Below the pieces are notes generated by a model, which worked only from the letters and a program-made list of their open reading frames with translations, ran no database searches and was not told the DNA's origin. A stretch of DNA of 64,000 bases from Nostocales cyanobacterium LEGE 11386 (GTDB taxonomy: Bacteria > Cyanobacteriota > Cyanobacteriia > Cyanobacteriales > Nostocaceae). The stretch lies in assembly GCA_015207155.1 (NCBI GenBank), contig JADEXK010000010.1, positions 37,948-101,947 of the forward strand. Reading direction: 5' to 3'. Both the position numbers and the translations under genes were made by a program. Below are positions 8,973 to 19,584 of the stretch, in pieces (the stretch's first letter is position 1; each line of letters begins with the position of its first letter).

Positions 8973-10178
8973 TTACGAATTATGAAGTTCAATAACCACC
9001 TTGACTTGCATGTTGGTTAAGTTGGCAGCTTTCTGACTGGAAGCATCATCTAGTCGGATGAAAACTTCTACTACCCTGTTGTCAATATTGCTGGCAGGAT
9101 CTGTGTTAATCACATTCTGGCGACGCACTTGTAAGCCCTTGCGATTTACTATGCCCTGTAATTCAATCGGGAGGAAATCTCCAAATACCTGCACTTTCTG
9201 TCCTGGATGCACTTTGCCAATATCGCTTTCGTAGACTTCGGCAATTACGTACATTTCATTGGTTTGCCCAATATCAGCAATGCCATCATTGGAGATTAAT
9301 TCACCTGGACGGGTGTGAATTTCAAAGACCTGACCATCTTGAGGCGATCGCACATAAGCTTGTTGCAAATTTACTTGTGTCCGTTTCATGGCTGCTATGG
9401 CACGATTGACTTCTGCTTCAGCAGCTTTTACATCAACTTCCGGCACTTCGACAATTCGATCTAGTGTGGCTGTGGCTTCTTTGATCTGTTGCTGGCTGGT
9501 TGACTGGGTGCGATATAACTGTGCTTGTGCTTCTTGCAGATTTTTTTGGGCTGTTTCCAGTGTTAAGCGCTTGCTGTCTCGTTGGGAGGCTGATATGGCT
9601 CCTTCTTGATACAGCGCTTGATAACGTTGGTCTTCTGCTTCGGCGTTACGCACTTCAGCTTGCAATCGGGCAATGGTCGCGGTTTGGGCTGCAATATCAC
9701 CTTGGCTTTCGGCTTCGAGGCGGGCAATTGTTGCCTGTTGTGCTAAGATTGCTCCGCGTTGAGCGCCTGCTTTGATGCGGTTCAGGTTTGCTTGCTCCAC
9801 TTTCACTTGTTCCTGAGCTTCCTTTAATGAAGCTGCCAAGCGATCGCGGCTGTCTAAAATAGCTATCACCTGCCCTGCTTTGACTCTATCCCCCTCCCTC
9901 ACCAAAAGTTCCTCTACCCGACTCCCTTCGGTAGACGTGGTAGCAGAGAGTTTAATTACTTTTCCCTTTGGCTCAATGCGTCCTAGGGCTGTTACTGTTT
10001 TTAGTTCAGGCAGTAGTGCTGCTGGAGCTTGTGCCCTTTGATTAGCTGTATTCTGAAATTTTAATACCGTATAAACACTACTACCAATGACAGTCAAAGA
10101 TACAATGATAGCTATAAAAAAGGGCGGACGTAAAATCGATTGAGGAGATAAGGATTTGTCTAGCTTTGAGTTTTGCAC
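8973..10178 (-). CDS. DevB-type membrane fusion protein (HlyD family)
   Basis: The periplasmic adaptor of the exporter, about 401 aa from GTG at 10178 (MQNSKLDKSLSPQS), which has AAAGG 9 nt upstream; a TTG at 10199 would add 7 residues but has no such site. A membrane anchor lies at about 22-40 (FFIAIIVSLTVIGSSVYTVL). Lipoyl-like half-domains (VEELLVREGDRVKAGQVIAIL and VRSPQDGQVFEIHTRPGELI) flank a long alanine/glutamine-rich coiled-coil hairpin at about 115-265. The C-terminal beta domain ends VKVVIELHNS. It would bridge the DevC/DevA pump to an outer-membrane TolC-like channel, which is not encoded here. It is the first gene of the operon, facing the tetR gene across the operator region. 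Confidence 0.9.
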   Translation of the reverse strand: MQNSKLDKSLSPQSILRPPFFIAIIVSLTVIGSSVYTVLKFQNTANQRAQAPAALLPELKTVTALGRIEPKGKVIKLSATTSTEGSRVEELLVREGDRVKAGQVIAILDSRDRLAASLKEAQEQVKVEQANLNRIKAGAQRGAILAQQATIARLEAESQGDIAAQTATIARLQAEVRNAEAEDQRYQALYQEGAISASQRDSKRLTLETAQKNLQEAQAQLYRTQSTSQQQIKEATATLDRIVEVPEVDVKAAEAEVNRAIAAMKRTQVNLQQAYVRSPQDGQVFEIHTRPGELISNDGIADIGQTNEMYVIAEVYESDIGKVHPGQKVQVFGDFLPIELQGIVNRKGLQVRRQNVINTDPASNIDNRVVEVFIRLDDASSQKAANLTNMQVKVVIELHNS

Positions 10179-10484
10179 GATAGCATACCTTTGAAGCAAT
10201 TCTAAATACGCTGATTCAAATTAAAAAAATCAAATTTTGGTAAATGTCCCGCCTAACTCTCTTTTATCACTCACCAGAGGAAAAAAATCTCATCCTGTCC
10301 TTGATTTTTGGACATAACAATGGATTGAATGCGTAGATTACCGTAGGTATCGCAACGTGATTTTTATAGCTAAATGTTTGTGTTGCGAAAAAACGTAACT
10401 ATCAGGAAAAGGTTTTACCTGAATTTTGAAGTGATTGCTACAGCTACTCCCATATGCTCAACAGAATGATCTGTGGTATACAAA

Positions 10485-10535
10485 ACTAAACTGTATAGTT
10501 CTATAATAGAATTATACTAAACCGAGTAGTTTAGT
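10485..10535. promoter_or_regulatory. Pair of TetR-type operator palindromes
   Basis: Two similar elements lie 31 bp apart in the divergent tetR/devB intergenic region. The second is a perfect palindrome, ACTAAAC-N6-GTTTAGT (10516-10535). The first has the same left arm with an imperfect right arm, ACTAAAC-N6-GTTCTAT (10485-10504). The three-helical-turn spacing would place two dimers on one face of the DNA. The regulator binding here is inferred from position. Confidence 0.6.
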
Positions 10536-10627
10536 CAAGCGATCGCCAAAAAATAGGGAGTAGGGGGAGAATCTACCCCATGCCCAAAACCTTTGCAGAA
10601 TGTTGACAAAATAAGGATGATTTGAAA

Positions 10628-11248
10628 ATGGCACGCCCAAAAGCTGGAGAAATAGACCGCTCAAGTTCAGCAGATAAAGTGGAAAAAATTCTGCAAGGGG
10701 CGATGCAGGAGTTTTTGGCTCATGGTTATGCTGCTACTAGTATGGATCGGGTGGCGGAAGCTGCGGGGGTTTCTAAGGCAACGGTGTATAGCCACTTTCA
10801 AGATAAGGAAGGATTATTTAGGGCACTGATAGAGAAACTGGCAAGAAAGCGGTTTCACTCAATTTTGGGGACACAACCCCTCAAGGGTGAGCCTTATATT
10901 GTACTGCGACGGTTAGCAACAACAGCCTTGGATCAAATGGTCAATGACCAGGAATATCAGTCATTTGAGCGCCTGTTAATGGGGGAGTCGGCGCGGTTTC
11001 CTGAGTTGGCGCAGGTGTTTATTTACAGCATTGCCAAACCAGCGATTGAGACTATTAGTAAATATTTAGCTTCTCGTCCTGAATTGAAGATACCTGACCC
11101 AGAGGCCACAGCCAGAATTTTGATTGGTTCGTTAGTGCATTTTGTGATGACTCAGGAGATTATGCACGGTAAAGAGATTATGCCCATGGATAGCGATCGC
11201 TTGATTGATGCTTTGACACACTTGATTGTTAATTGTGCCGTTGATTAA
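10628..11248 (+). CDS. TetR/AcrR-family transcriptional regulator
   Basis: A 206-aa TetR-family repressor. The N-terminal helix-turn-helix at about 20-65 is clear: ILQGAMQEFLAHGYAATSMD, then VAEAAGVSKATVYSHFQDKE. The C-terminal ligand domain resembles AcrR/TetR_C members that guard efflux systems. ATG at 10628 (MARPKAGEID), preceded by AAGGA, is preferred to the upstream TTG at 10622. It is transcribed divergently from the DevBCA-type exporter operon, with two operator-like palindromes between, so it most likely represses both itself and the pump and is released by an exported compound. The inducer is unknown. Confidence 0.9.
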   Translation: MARPKAGEIDRSSSADKVEKILQGAMQEFLAHGYAATSMDRVAEAAGVSKATVYSHFQDKEGLFRALIEKLARKRFHSILGTQPLKGEPYIVLRRLATTALDQMVNDQEYQSFERLLMGESARFPELAQVFIYSIAKPAIETISKYLASRPELKIPDPEATARILIGSLVHFVMTQEIMHGKEIMPMDSDRLIDALTHLIVNCAVD

Positions 11249-11362
11249 CATATTGCAGATATTTGGGAACGCCGACGAGTTCTTGAAAATCATGAAGTTT
11301 TCGTGAACGCTGTAGGACGGCTGTAGTTAATTTAACTAGAGCTATCCTTTGCTTCTAAAAGG

Positions 11363-11562
11363 ACGTGAATTCGATGAACCTCACCCCAACCCCTCTCCGT
11401 GTCGGAAAGGGGCAAAAATATCCCTGGTTTTGAACTAAAAATCAAGGTTTCAAAGCCTCTACGCCACTTGCTACAACGCGGGGAACCCGCGCAACGCAGT
11501 GGCTCCTCCTGGCAGGGGAGAGGTTTGGAGAGGGGTTTTTGATAGTTGGCGAACTCACGTTA
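11363..11562. mobile_element. MITE-like element, copy A, with nested insertion
   Basis: The element has short terminal inverted repeats (ACGTGAATTCG at the left, the reverse of CGAACTCACGT at the right) and no coding capacity. A second copy lies in opposite orientation at 31106-31262 with very high identity. Copy A carries about 48 extra bp (11461-11508) that are absent from copy B and resemble the small repeat at 33362-33404. The right end supplies the last codon and TGA of the neighbouring histidine kinase gene (stop at 11555-11557). Confidence 0.7.
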
Positions 11563-13207
11563 AAAGGGGCAACTTCACAGTAAAAGTTGATCCTAGTCCT
11601 TCACCAGAACTGTTTGCATGAACGGTTCCCCCATGCAGTTCCACTAAATGATAGACGATCGCCAGCCCTAACCCCAGTCCAGCTTGAGTTTTGGTTGTGC
11701 TGCCATCAGCCTGATAGAATCGCTCAAACACATATTTGAGAAAGTCTGGTTTGATACCAATGCCCGTATCAGTCACTTGGATCTGAGCATAACTCTTTGC
11801 TGTGTGTGCTTTTTCTTGACCACTGATGGTTGATAGTTTGATTTCTACTTGACCGCTTGGAGGTGTAAATTTAATGGCATTAGTAAGTAGATTCCACACA
11901 ATTTGCTGCAAGCGGTTTGGATCACCTGAGACGATAAAAGATGAAGATGGAGGTGAACAAAAAGTAAATTCTGGCTGGTCTTCTTTGTCTTCTGCCTTTG
12001 TGTCCGTTTCAGTACCTAAGATCATAAAATTAAATAAAATATTTTTAGTCTCAGCTTGAAGACGTACCGTATCCACTGCCGCTTCAATCACAGATACTAA
12101 GTTGGTGGGGCAAATATTTAAAAATAACTGGCCGCGAATAATTTGTGAGACATCTAAAATATCTTCTATAAGTTGCTTCTGCAAAAGTGTATTGCGTTCA
12201 ATTGTCTCCAAAGCACGGATAGTGGTTTTCTCATCTAATTTGCGATCGCGCAGTAGTTTAGACCAACTAAATATTGAGCTTAGGGGTGTACGGAGTTCAT
12301 GAGAAAGAGTAGCTAAAAACTCATCTTTCATGCGGTTCATGGCTTCCGCTTCTTTGAGTGCTGCTTGCTCACGGATTAAGTTATTGCGTTGTTCTTCCGC
12401 TTGCTGGCGATCGCTAATATCTTGTACTGTGCCCACATAACTGATGATTTTGCCTTGACCCGCAAGCATCGGTGATGAGCGGAAGTGTACCCAACGCACA
12501 ATTCCAGTTGGAGTAAGTATCCGCAACTCACAAGAGTATTCTTTACCTTCACGAATGCAGTTCAACCAGTTTGTCCGTACCTGTTCCTGGTCTGCTGGAT
12601 CAAGTGATCGCCACCAACTTTTTGCTAAACTCTCCTCAGAAGTGATGCCCAAAATACTTTGGTAGCGAGGATTTGTGTACGTACAGCGTCCTACTACATC
12701 TGTCAAAAAAATTCCCACAGGTGAGCAAGCACTTAAAGAGCGAAACTGTTCTTCGCGTTTTCTCAGTTGGGTATTCACTGTTATCAGTTCTGCTGCTTGT
12801 CGTTTCACTTCTGCGGTTTTCTGAAACAAATCGATAAACACGGCTACTTTATGTCTCAGTATTTGCGACTCAATGGGCTTGAACAGGTAGTCTACTGCTC
12901 CTAGGGAGTACCCTGTAAATATCATGGACTCGCTATCACTGAATGCTGTCAAAAAAATTATCGGGGTATGGTGCGATCGCTCTCGCTGTCGAATTAAAGC
13001 CGCCGTCTCAAATCCATTCATTTCTGGCATTTGAACGTCGAGTAAAATTACAGCAAAATCTTGGTTGAGCAGACATCTCAAAGCTTGGGCTCCCGATGTA
13101 GCCTTGACCAGATTCTGATTGAGGCTTTGAAGTATTGCTTCTAAAGCCAGCAGATTTTCTAAATGGTCATCAACCAATAAGATGTTTACTTTTGTGTCGG
13201 ATACCAT
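11555..13207 (-). CDS. Hybrid regulator: REC-PAS-histidine kinase
   Basis: A 550-aa soluble signalling protein. An N-terminal receiver domain (about 7-122) has the acidic pair in LLVDDHLEN, the phospho-acceptor Asp in VILLDVQMPEMNG and the Lys in YLFKPIE. A PAS domain with PAC follows at about 150-272. HisKA is at about 292-355 ([15 protein letters not shown], with the phospho-His), and the HATPase domain at about 415-548 (NLLTNAIKFTPPSGQ, VTDTGIGI, GLGLGLAIVYHL). The receiver-first order suits a protein that takes a signal from another kinase. It lies 109 bp downstream of the giant multi-HAMP hybrid kinase on the same strand, so the pair probably forms one phosphorelay. No membrane segment is present. 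The stop lies inside the end of a MITE-like element. Confidence 0.92.
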   Translation of the reverse strand: MVSDTKVNILLVDDHLENLLALEAILQSLNQNLVKATSGAQALRCLLNQDFAVILLDVQMPEMNGFETAALIRQRERSHHTPIIFLTAFSDSESMIFTGYSLGAVDYLFKPIESQILRHKVAVFIDLFQKTAEVKRQAAELITVNTQLRKREEQFRSLSACSPVGIFLTDVVGRCTYTNPRYQSILGITSEESLAKSWWRSLDPADQEQVRTNWLNCIREGKEYSCELRILTPTGIVRWVHFRSSPMLAGQGKIISYVGTVQDISDRQQAEEQRNNLIREQAALKEAEAMNRMKDEFLATLSHELRTPLSSIFSWSKLLRDRKLDEKTTIRALETIERNTLLQKQLIEDILDVSQIIRGQLFLNICPTNLVSVIEAAVDTVRLQAETKNILFNFMILGTETDTKAEDKEDQPEFTFCSPPSSSFIVSGDPNRLQQIVWNLLTNAIKFTPPSGQVEIKLSTISGQEKAHTAKSYAQIQVTDTGIGIKPDFLKYVFERFYQADGSTTKTQAGLGLGLAIVYHLVELHGGTVHANSSGEGLGSTFTVKLPLLT

Positions 13208-13316
13208 AGAAGGATGAGAAAACGTTTTTTAGCATTTATTAGCTGATTAAGTGCTGTTGATTAACCTTGGAAACGGGAATCCACCACCAACCTTTGCAGA
13301 GATGGTGGTGCTTAAT

Positions 13317-16300
13317 TCACCGATATAGCCAAACGCGTAAAAGTGAAAGTAATTCTTCAAGATTTACGGGTTTGGTGATGTAATCTGATGCACCTGCGGC
13401 AATACACTTCTCGCGATCGCCTTGCATGGCTTTAGCGGTAAGTGCAATTATTACTAAAGATTTAAATTGTTCGTTCTGACGGATCAGGCCTGTTGTTTCG
13501 TAACCATCCATTTCTGGCATCATTACGTCCATCAAAACAACATCAATGTCAGGTACATTCTCTAATATGCTAATCCCTTCTCTGCCATTTTCAGCATATA
13601 AAACCTGCATTTGATAGCGCTCCAGCATACTAGTAAGCGCGAATATGTTACGTATATCATCGTCTACGATTAGCACTTTCTTACCAGCAAGTAAGTAATC
13701 TCTTAAATGCAGTTGTTCTAGCAGTTGACGCTGGGCTTCAGGTAAATTTGCCTGAACTCGGTGCAGGACTAATGCTGTTTCATCGAGGAGACGTTCGGGC
13801 GATCGCACGTCTTTGATGATGATTGTCTCTGCTATCCGCTTCAGTTCAGTTTCTTGGGCTGGGGAAATTTCCCGACTGGTGTAGATAATAATGGGCAAAG
13901 CTTCGCCATTGGGTTCTTGTTTGATTTGTTCGATCAGTTCAAACCCGGTCATATCCGGTAGCCCTAAATCGAGGACGAGGCAATCAAAAACTTGAGCGCG
14001 AATGGCTGCTAGTGCTGTTGCACCAGTGTCAACAGCAGTAATATTGACATCGCCGTTGCCAATCAGCTCGACAATGCTACGCTGTTGGATCACGTTGTCT
14101 TCCACTACCAGCAAATCCCTGACCCGACGCTCAACAAAACCTTTAATTTTGGTTAATGCCTCGCATACTGTTTCTTTGGTTACGGGCTTTTGCACATAAG
14201 CGATCGCACCTAGTTGCAAACTGCGTTGTCGCCCTTCTTCTACTGTCATGATATGTACGGGAATATGACGCGTGTTGGGGTCATGCTTCAAGCGATCCAA
14301 CACCGTCCAACCATCCATTTCTGGCAACCGGATATCTAGTAAAATGGCTGAAGGCTGGAATTGTTGTGCTAGCGCTAAACCCGCGCTGCCGTTTTGGGCG
14401 ACTATGACCTTGAATCCTTGCTGTCGCGCTAGGTCTAAAAGGATACGTGCAAAGTGAATATCATCCTCTACAATCAGTAGCACGTGATCGCCATTTTCCA
14501 GAGTAGTGCGATCGTCATTGAGCAATGCTGAGTCGCTGAATTTGGATCGCAGGGCAACCCTGCGATCCACTTCTCGCTGAATGCTATGAGCGTAGTTAAG
14601 CTCAGAACTCAGCGCTTGTAGTTCAGAACTGAATTGCGGCAAGTAGAACGTAAACGTGCTACCTTGATCGGGGCAACTGACAAGTTTAATTTCTCCGCCA
14701 AAAAGGCGGGCAATTTCGCGGCTAATGGACAAGCCCAATCCAGTACCGCCGTACCTCCGACTGGTAGTGCCATCGGCTTGCTGAAATGCCTCAAAAATTA
14801 CTTTCTGTTTATCCGGGGCAATACCGATACCCGTATCGCTGACGGAGAAGGCAATTACCATGTGGGAGCGATTTAAGGTTTCCTGATTGAGGCTCCATCC
14901 CTGTTGTGCCACTTCAATCCGCAAACGTACCTCCCCACGCTCTGTAAATTTAAAAGCATTGGAGAGGAGATTTTTGAGTACTTGTTGTAAGCGTTTCGCA
15001 TCGGTATGGATGCTTTCTGGTAATTCAGGAGCCAATTCAATTGTAAAGGCTAGGTCTTTGTCCTGGGCTATTTGGCGAAAGGTGCGCTCAACATGGTCGC
15101 TTAACTCGATCAACTGCATCGGAGCCATGTTAATTGCCATAGTTCCAGATTCAATCTTGGCAAGATCGAGAATGTCATTGATCAGCGCCAAAAGGTCGGT
15201 ACCTGCTGAGTAAATTGTCCGGCTATATTCAACTTGTTTGGCGGTGAGATTACCATCGATGTTATCTGCTAACAGCCTAGCCAAAATTAACAAGCTGTTC
15301 AGAGGTGTCCGCAGTTCATGGGACATATTAGCGAGAAACTCAGACTTGTATTTTGACGAGAGTGCTAGTTGCTCCGCCTTATCTTCCAAAGCCTGTCTGG
15401 CCTGTTCAATTTCTCGGTTTTTGCGTTCAACTTCTTGATTTTGCAGAGCTAACAACTCTGCTTTTTCTTCTAATTGAGCGTTGGTAAGTTGTAACTCTTG
15501 TTGTTGTCCTTTGAGTAAATCTTCCGATGTTTTGAGTGATTGCGCTTGTTGTTCTAAGCGCTGGTTGGTTTCGCGGAGTTCGTTTTGCTGGGTTTGTAGT
15601 TCCTCAGCCAAAGACTGGGACTGCTTGAGTAATTCTTCAGTCCGCATCGAGGCGGCGATCGTGTTCAGAACGATCGCAATACTTTCGGTGAGTTGATCGA
15701 AGAATGTCAGATGAATCTCGCTAAAGCGGCGGAAAGAAGCTAATTCAATGACTGCGGTTACTTGTCCTTCAAATAGTACAGGGAAAACTACAGCATTGAG
15801 TGGGGTTGCTTCACCTAAACCAGAGGAGATTTTGATATAGTCACTCGGCACTTCCGTGAGGAGAATTCGTTCTTTTTCCAGGGCGCATTGTCCTACCAGA
15901 CCTTCACCCAAGTGGAAGCGGTTAGCTAGATGCTTACGTTCCCGGTAAGCGTAGCTACTCAGCAATTGGAGATACACTGAATTTTCCTCAGTGTTCATTA
16001 AGTAGAATACGCCATGTTGCGCTCGCACCAGAGGTGCTAGTTCCGAAAGAATTAGTTTGGATACGGTTTCCAAGTCTCGCTGACCTTGCAGCATCCGGGT
16101 AAACTTGGCTAGGTTAGTTTTTAACCAATCTTGTTCAGTGTTTTTCTGCGTCGTCTCCCGGAGGTTGGCAATCATCTGGTTGATGTTATCCTTGAGGATT
16201 GCTACTTCGCCTAAAGCCTCGACAGCGATTGAGCGGGTCAAGTCACCTTTAGTCACAGCTGTAGCAACTTCTGCGATCGCCCGCAACTGGGTGGTGAGAG

Positions 16301-19103
16301 TCGCCGCCAATTCGTTGACATTATCTGTCAAATCTCTCCACGTGCCGGAGGCCCCAGGTACTCTGGCTTGACCGCCCAACTTCCCTTCAATGCCCACTTC
16401 CCGTGCCACTGTGGTTACTTGATTAGCAAAGGTTGCTAGGGTATCAATCATCTCATTGATTGTTTCTGCCAAGGTTTCAATTTCTCCCTTGGCATCTAGC
16501 ATCAGTTTTTGTTTCAAGTCACCGTTGGCAACCGCCGTCACAACTCTGGCAATACCGCGCACTTGTGCTGTTAAGTTTCCTGCCATGGAGTTAACGTTGT
16601 CAGTCAAATCTTTCCAAGTCCCCGCAACACCCTGCACTTGCGCTTGACCGCCCAATTTTCCTTCGGTTCCTACTTCCCTAGCAACCCGCGTCACTTCACT
16701 GGCAAAGGAACTGAGCTGATCCACCATGGTGTTGATCGTGTTTTTCAAGTCTAAAATTTCGCCTTTGACATCGACGGTGATTTTCTTGGAGAGGTCACCA
16801 CTCGCCACCGCCTTGGTCACTTCGGCAATGTTCCGCACCTGGGCTGTCAGGTTCCCCGCCATGGAGTTAACGTTATCAGTCAAATCTTTCCAGGTGCCTG
16901 CTACTCCCCTAACATAGGCTTGCACACCCAGTTTGCCTTCGGTTCCCACTTCCCGCGCTACCCGCGTCACTTCACTAGCAAAGGAGTTGAGCTGATCCAC
17001 CATGGTGTTGATTGTGTTTTTCAACTCCAAAATTTCGCCTTTGACATCAACAGTGATTTTCTTGGAAAGGTCACCATTAGCTACAGCTGTGGTCACTTCC
17101 GCAATGTTGCGGACTTGGGCTGTTAAGCTTCCCGCCATGAAGTTGACGCTATCGGTGAGATCCTTCCAAGTACCTGCCACCCCTTTAACTTCCGCTTGCA
17201 CACCCAACTTGCCTTCGGTTCCTACTTCCCGCGCCACCCTTGTGACTTCACTAGCAAAGGAGTTGAGCTGATCCACCATCGTGTTAACAGTATTTTTCAA
17301 TTCTAAAATTTCACCTCTGACATCAACGGTAATTTTTTTAGAAAGGTCGCCTGTTGCCACCGCAGTAGTAACTTCAGCGATATTACGGACTTGGGCTGTT
17401 AAGCTTCCCGCCATAAAATTGACACTATCGGTAAGATCCTTCCAAGTACCAGCTACACCTCTAACATCTGCTTGTACGCCCAGCTTACCTTCACTCCCCA
17501 CCTCACGGGCGACCCGTGTGACTTCACTAGCGAAGGAACTGAGCTGATCCACCATGATGTTAATCGTGTTCTTCAACTCGAAAATTTCGCCTTTGACATC
17601 GACAGTGATTTTTTTGGAAAGGTCGCCGTTAGCGATCGCTGTAGCCACTTCGGCGATGTTGCGGACTTGTCCGGTGAGATTACCCGCCATCAAGTTAACG
17701 TTGTCTGTCAAGTCTTTCCAGGTACCAGCTACTCCCTCTACTTCCGCTTGCACACCCAGTTTGCCTTCGGTTCCCACTTCCCGCGCCACCCGTGTCACTT
17801 CACTGGCAAAGGAGTTGAGCTGATCCACCATGGTGTTGATTGTGTTTTTCAACTCCAGAATTTCGCCTTTGACATCGACGGTGATTTTCTTGGAAAGGTC
17901 ACCATTAGCTACAGCTGTAGTCACTTCCGCAATGTTGCGGACTTGGGCTGTTAAGCTTCCCGCCATAAAATTTACACTATCGGTCAAGTCTTTCCAGGTA
18001 CCAGCCACCCCTCGTACTTGTGCTTGACCGCCCAACTTTCCTTCTGCACCCACCTCACGGGCTACCCTGGTGACTTCACTGGCAAAGGAGTTGAGCTGAT
18101 CCACCATGATGTTGACAGTATTTTTCAACTCCAAAATTTCGCCTTTGACATTGACAGTGATTTTTTTGGAGAGATCGCCGTTAGCTACAGCTGTGGTCAC
18201 TTCCGCAATATTACGGACTTGGGCGGTCAAATTACCTGCCATTAAGTTAACGTTGTCGGTCAAGTCTTTCCAAGTGCCGGCGACTCCCTTCACTTCTGCT
18301 TGCACACCCAATTTACCTTCGGTTCCCACTTCCCTAGCCACCCGCGTCACTTCACTGGCAAAGGAGTTTAACTGATCCACCATCGTGTTGACGGTGTTCT
18401 TGAGTTCCAGAATTTCGCCTTTAACATCGACAGTGATTTTTTTCGAGAGGTCGCCATTTGCGATCGCTGTGGCAACTTCGGCAATGTTGCGGACTTGCCC
18501 GGTGAGATTACCCGCCATTAAGTTAACGTTGTCTGTTAAGTCCTTCCAAGTACCGGCGACTCCCTTCACTTCTGCTTGCACACCCAATTTACCTTCGGTT
18601 CCCACTTCCCGCGCCACCCTGGTGACTTCACTGGCAAAGGAACCAAGCCGATCTACCATTGTGTTGACGATATTGGCAGTTTGTAGAAATTCTCCTTGGA
18701 GAAGTTTGCCATCAATTTCTATGGCGATCGTTTGGGATAAATCTCCATTAGCTACAGACCTAATCACACGAGTAGTTTCGGCTGTAGGCTGGACTAAATC
18801 TGTAATTAGAGTATTGACAGAATTAACGCAATCTGACCATGAACCGCGAACATGTCCTAGAGAGGCACGTTCGGCAATTTTGCCTTCTTTTCCTACAACA
18901 TTGCCGATCCTCTGTAGCTCTGTAGCCATGCGCTCATTTTGGTCAATAATGTCATTGAGCGTATCGGCTATTTTCCCTGCCATCCCAGTTTGGTCTATGG
19001 GCATCCGAACAGAAAAGTTACCTTGTTTAACAGCATTTAGCGTTGTCAGTAGTTGTTTTAAATCTAAATTATCGCTATCTCTAGTTAACTGTTCAGTTGC
19101 CAT
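13317..19103 (-). CDS. Giant multi-HAMP hybrid histidine kinase (HAMP array-GAF-HK-REC x3)
   Basis: A 1928-aa cytoplasmic sensor kinase with no membrane segment. Residues about 10-1000 are a tandem array of HAMP modules: a divergent first unit, eight almost identical 92-aa units (each with [34 protein letters not shown] and [13 protein letters not shown]), then two divergent units. A GAF domain follows at about 1006-1150, a coiled coil at about 1150-1245, HisKA at about 1248-1315 ([15 protein letters not shown]), HATPase at about 1366-1480 ([24 protein letters not shown]) and three receivers starting near 1535, 1662 and 1806, each with its Asp ([34 protein letters not shown]). The layout resembles group III fungal osmosensing kinases and their bacterial relatives; the stimulus is unknown. 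A REC-PAS kinase gene follows on the same strand. Confidence 0.95.
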   Translation of the reverse strand: MATEQLTRDSDNLDLKQLLTTLNAVKQGNFSVRMPIDQTGMAGKIADTLNDIIDQNERMATELQRIGNVVGKEGKIAERASLGHVRGSWSDCVNSVNTLITDLVQPTAETTRVIRSVANGDLSQTIAIEIDGKLLQGEFLQTANIVNTMVDRLGSFASEVTRVAREVGTEGKLGVQAEVKGVAGTWKDLTDNVNLMAGNLTGQVRNIAEVATAIANGDLSKKITVDVKGEILELKNTVNTMVDQLNSFASEVTRVAREVGTEGKLGVQAEVKGVAGTWKDLTDNVNLMAGNLTAQVRNIAEVTTAVANGDLSKKITVNVKGEILELKNTVNIMVDQLNSFASEVTRVAREVGAEGKLGGQAQVRGVAGTWKDLTDSVNFMAGSLTAQVRNIAEVTTAVANGDLSKKITVDVKGEILELKNTINTMVDQLNSFASEVTRVAREVGTEGKLGVQAEVEGVAGTWKDLTDNVNLMAGNLTGQVRNIAEVATAIANGDLSKKITVDVKGEIFELKNTINIMVDQLSSFASEVTRVAREVGSEGKLGVQADVRGVAGTWKDLTDSVNFMAGSLTAQVRNIAEVTTAVATGDLSKKITVDVRGEILELKNTVNTMVDQLNSFASEVTRVAREVGTEGKLGVQAEVKGVAGTWKDLTDSVNFMAGSLTAQVRNIAEVTTAVANGDLSKKITVDVKGEILELKNTINTMVDQLNSFASEVTRVAREVGTEGKLGVQAYVRGVAGTWKDLTDNVNSMAGNLTAQVRNIAEVTKAVASGDLSKKITVDVKGEILDLKNTINTMVDQLSSFASEVTRVAREVGTEGKLGGQAQVQGVAGTWKDLTDNVNSMAGNLTAQVRGIARVVTAVANGDLKQKLMLDAKGEIETLAETINEMIDTLATFANQVTTVAREVGIEGKLGGQARVPGASGTWRDLTDNVNELAATLTTQLRAIAEVATAVTKGDLTRSIAVEALGEVAILKDNINQMIANLRETTQKNTEQDWLKTNLAKFTRMLQGQRDLETVSKLILSELAPLVRAQHGVFYLMNTEENSVYLQLLSSYAYRERKHLANRFHLGEGLVGQCALEKERILLTEVPSDYIKISSGLGEATPLNAVVFPVLFEGQVTAVIELASFRRFSEIHLTFFDQLTESIAIVLNTIAASMRTEELLKQSQSLAEELQTQQNELRETNQRLEQQAQSLKTSEDLLKGQQQELQLTNAQLEEKAELLALQNQEVERKNREIEQARQALEDKAEQLALSSKYKSEFLANMSHELRTPLNSLLILARLLADNIDGNLTAKQVEYSRTIYSAGTDLLALINDILDLAKIESGTMAINMAPMQLIELSDHVERTFRQIAQDKDLAFTIELAPELPESIHTDAKRLQQVLKNLLSNAFKFTERGEVRLRIEVAQQGWSLNQETLNRSHMVIAFSVSDTGIGIAPDKQKVIFEAFQQADGTTSRRYGGTGLGLSISREIARLFGGEIKLVSCPDQGSTFTFYLPQFSSELQALSSELNYAHSIQREVDRRVALRSKFSDSALLNDDRTTLENGDHVLLIVEDDIHFARILLDLARQQGFKVIVAQNGSAGLALAQQFQPSAILLDIRLPEMDGWTVLDRLKHDPNTRHIPVHIMTVEEGRQRSLQLGAIAYVQKPVTKETVCEALTKIKGFVERRVRDLLVVEDNVIQQRSIVELIGNGDVNITAVDTGATALAAIRAQVFDCLVLDLGLPDMTGFELIEQIKQEPNGEALPIIIYTSREISPAQETELKRIAETIIIKDVRSPERLLDETALVLHRVQANLPEAQRQLLEQLHLRDYLLAGKKVLIVDDDIRNIFALTSMLERYQMQVLYAENGREGISILENVPDIDVVLMDVMMPEMDGYETTGLIRQNEQFKSLVIIALTAKAMQGDREKCIAAGASDYITKPVNLEELLSLLRVWLYR
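16520..18745 (-). repeat. Eight tandem 276-bp repeats inside the HAMP kinase gene
   Basis: A landmark in the VDQL coding segment (CCACCAT) recurs every 276 bp at about 16721, 16997, 17273, 17549, 17825, 18101 and 18377, giving roughly eight units of 92 codons. The units are so alike at DNA level that antisense frames recur with the same period. The outermost units are more diverged, as expected for an array that grows and homogenises from the inside. Confidence 0.9.
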
Positions 19104-19584
19104 AGCCTCATCCTTTAGGAATTTTTGATGTTTTTTGCACCTTGTAACTGCTTCAGGTAATTTCAGGAAGTGGTTGGCGCTCTTTCACTCTTGAGCAGTG
19201 GTTAATTATCCGCATATACCTGCTTTCTCAATATACTGTAATCAGCACCGCTCATATTAGGTGCATAAGAATAGGCTAATACAAGAAAAATGCTCCACAA
19301 TTTGGCTCAATTTTGGACAAAATTGTCCAGATAAAAATATTAAATTTAATTAATATCTTTATCTAGCTCAAGAATTGTGTTTGATGTTCTAGCTGCGATC
19401 GCCATACCCAATGAAGAGTGCTGAGTAAAAAAGGAAATCAGGTCAAATTCCTCCTTTATTAGGAGGATTCAAGGATATTAAAACTTGGCAAAGCAACTCT
19501 CAAAGACTTGGATTTACACAGTAGTATTTGACACAAGAAGAGATTGAGGAAGGAATCACAAATTTCCTGTACCTCTTAAATAGC
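19104..19584. other. Intergenic region upstream of the HAMP kinase gene
   Basis: This 481-bp region holds the presumed promoter of the kinase pair. A hairpin with arms TCCTCCT (19449-19455) and AGGAGGA (19461-19467) is visible. The part next to the acetyltransferase stop (about 19470-19584) has short open stretches that might be decayed coding DNA, but I recognise no family. Confidence 0.4.

Noticed and set aside
16105..19128. Series of plus-strand ORFs (60-250 codons) opposite the HAMP kinase
   Set aside because: They recur with the 276-bp period of the repeats and are antisense shadows of a clear coding sequence.
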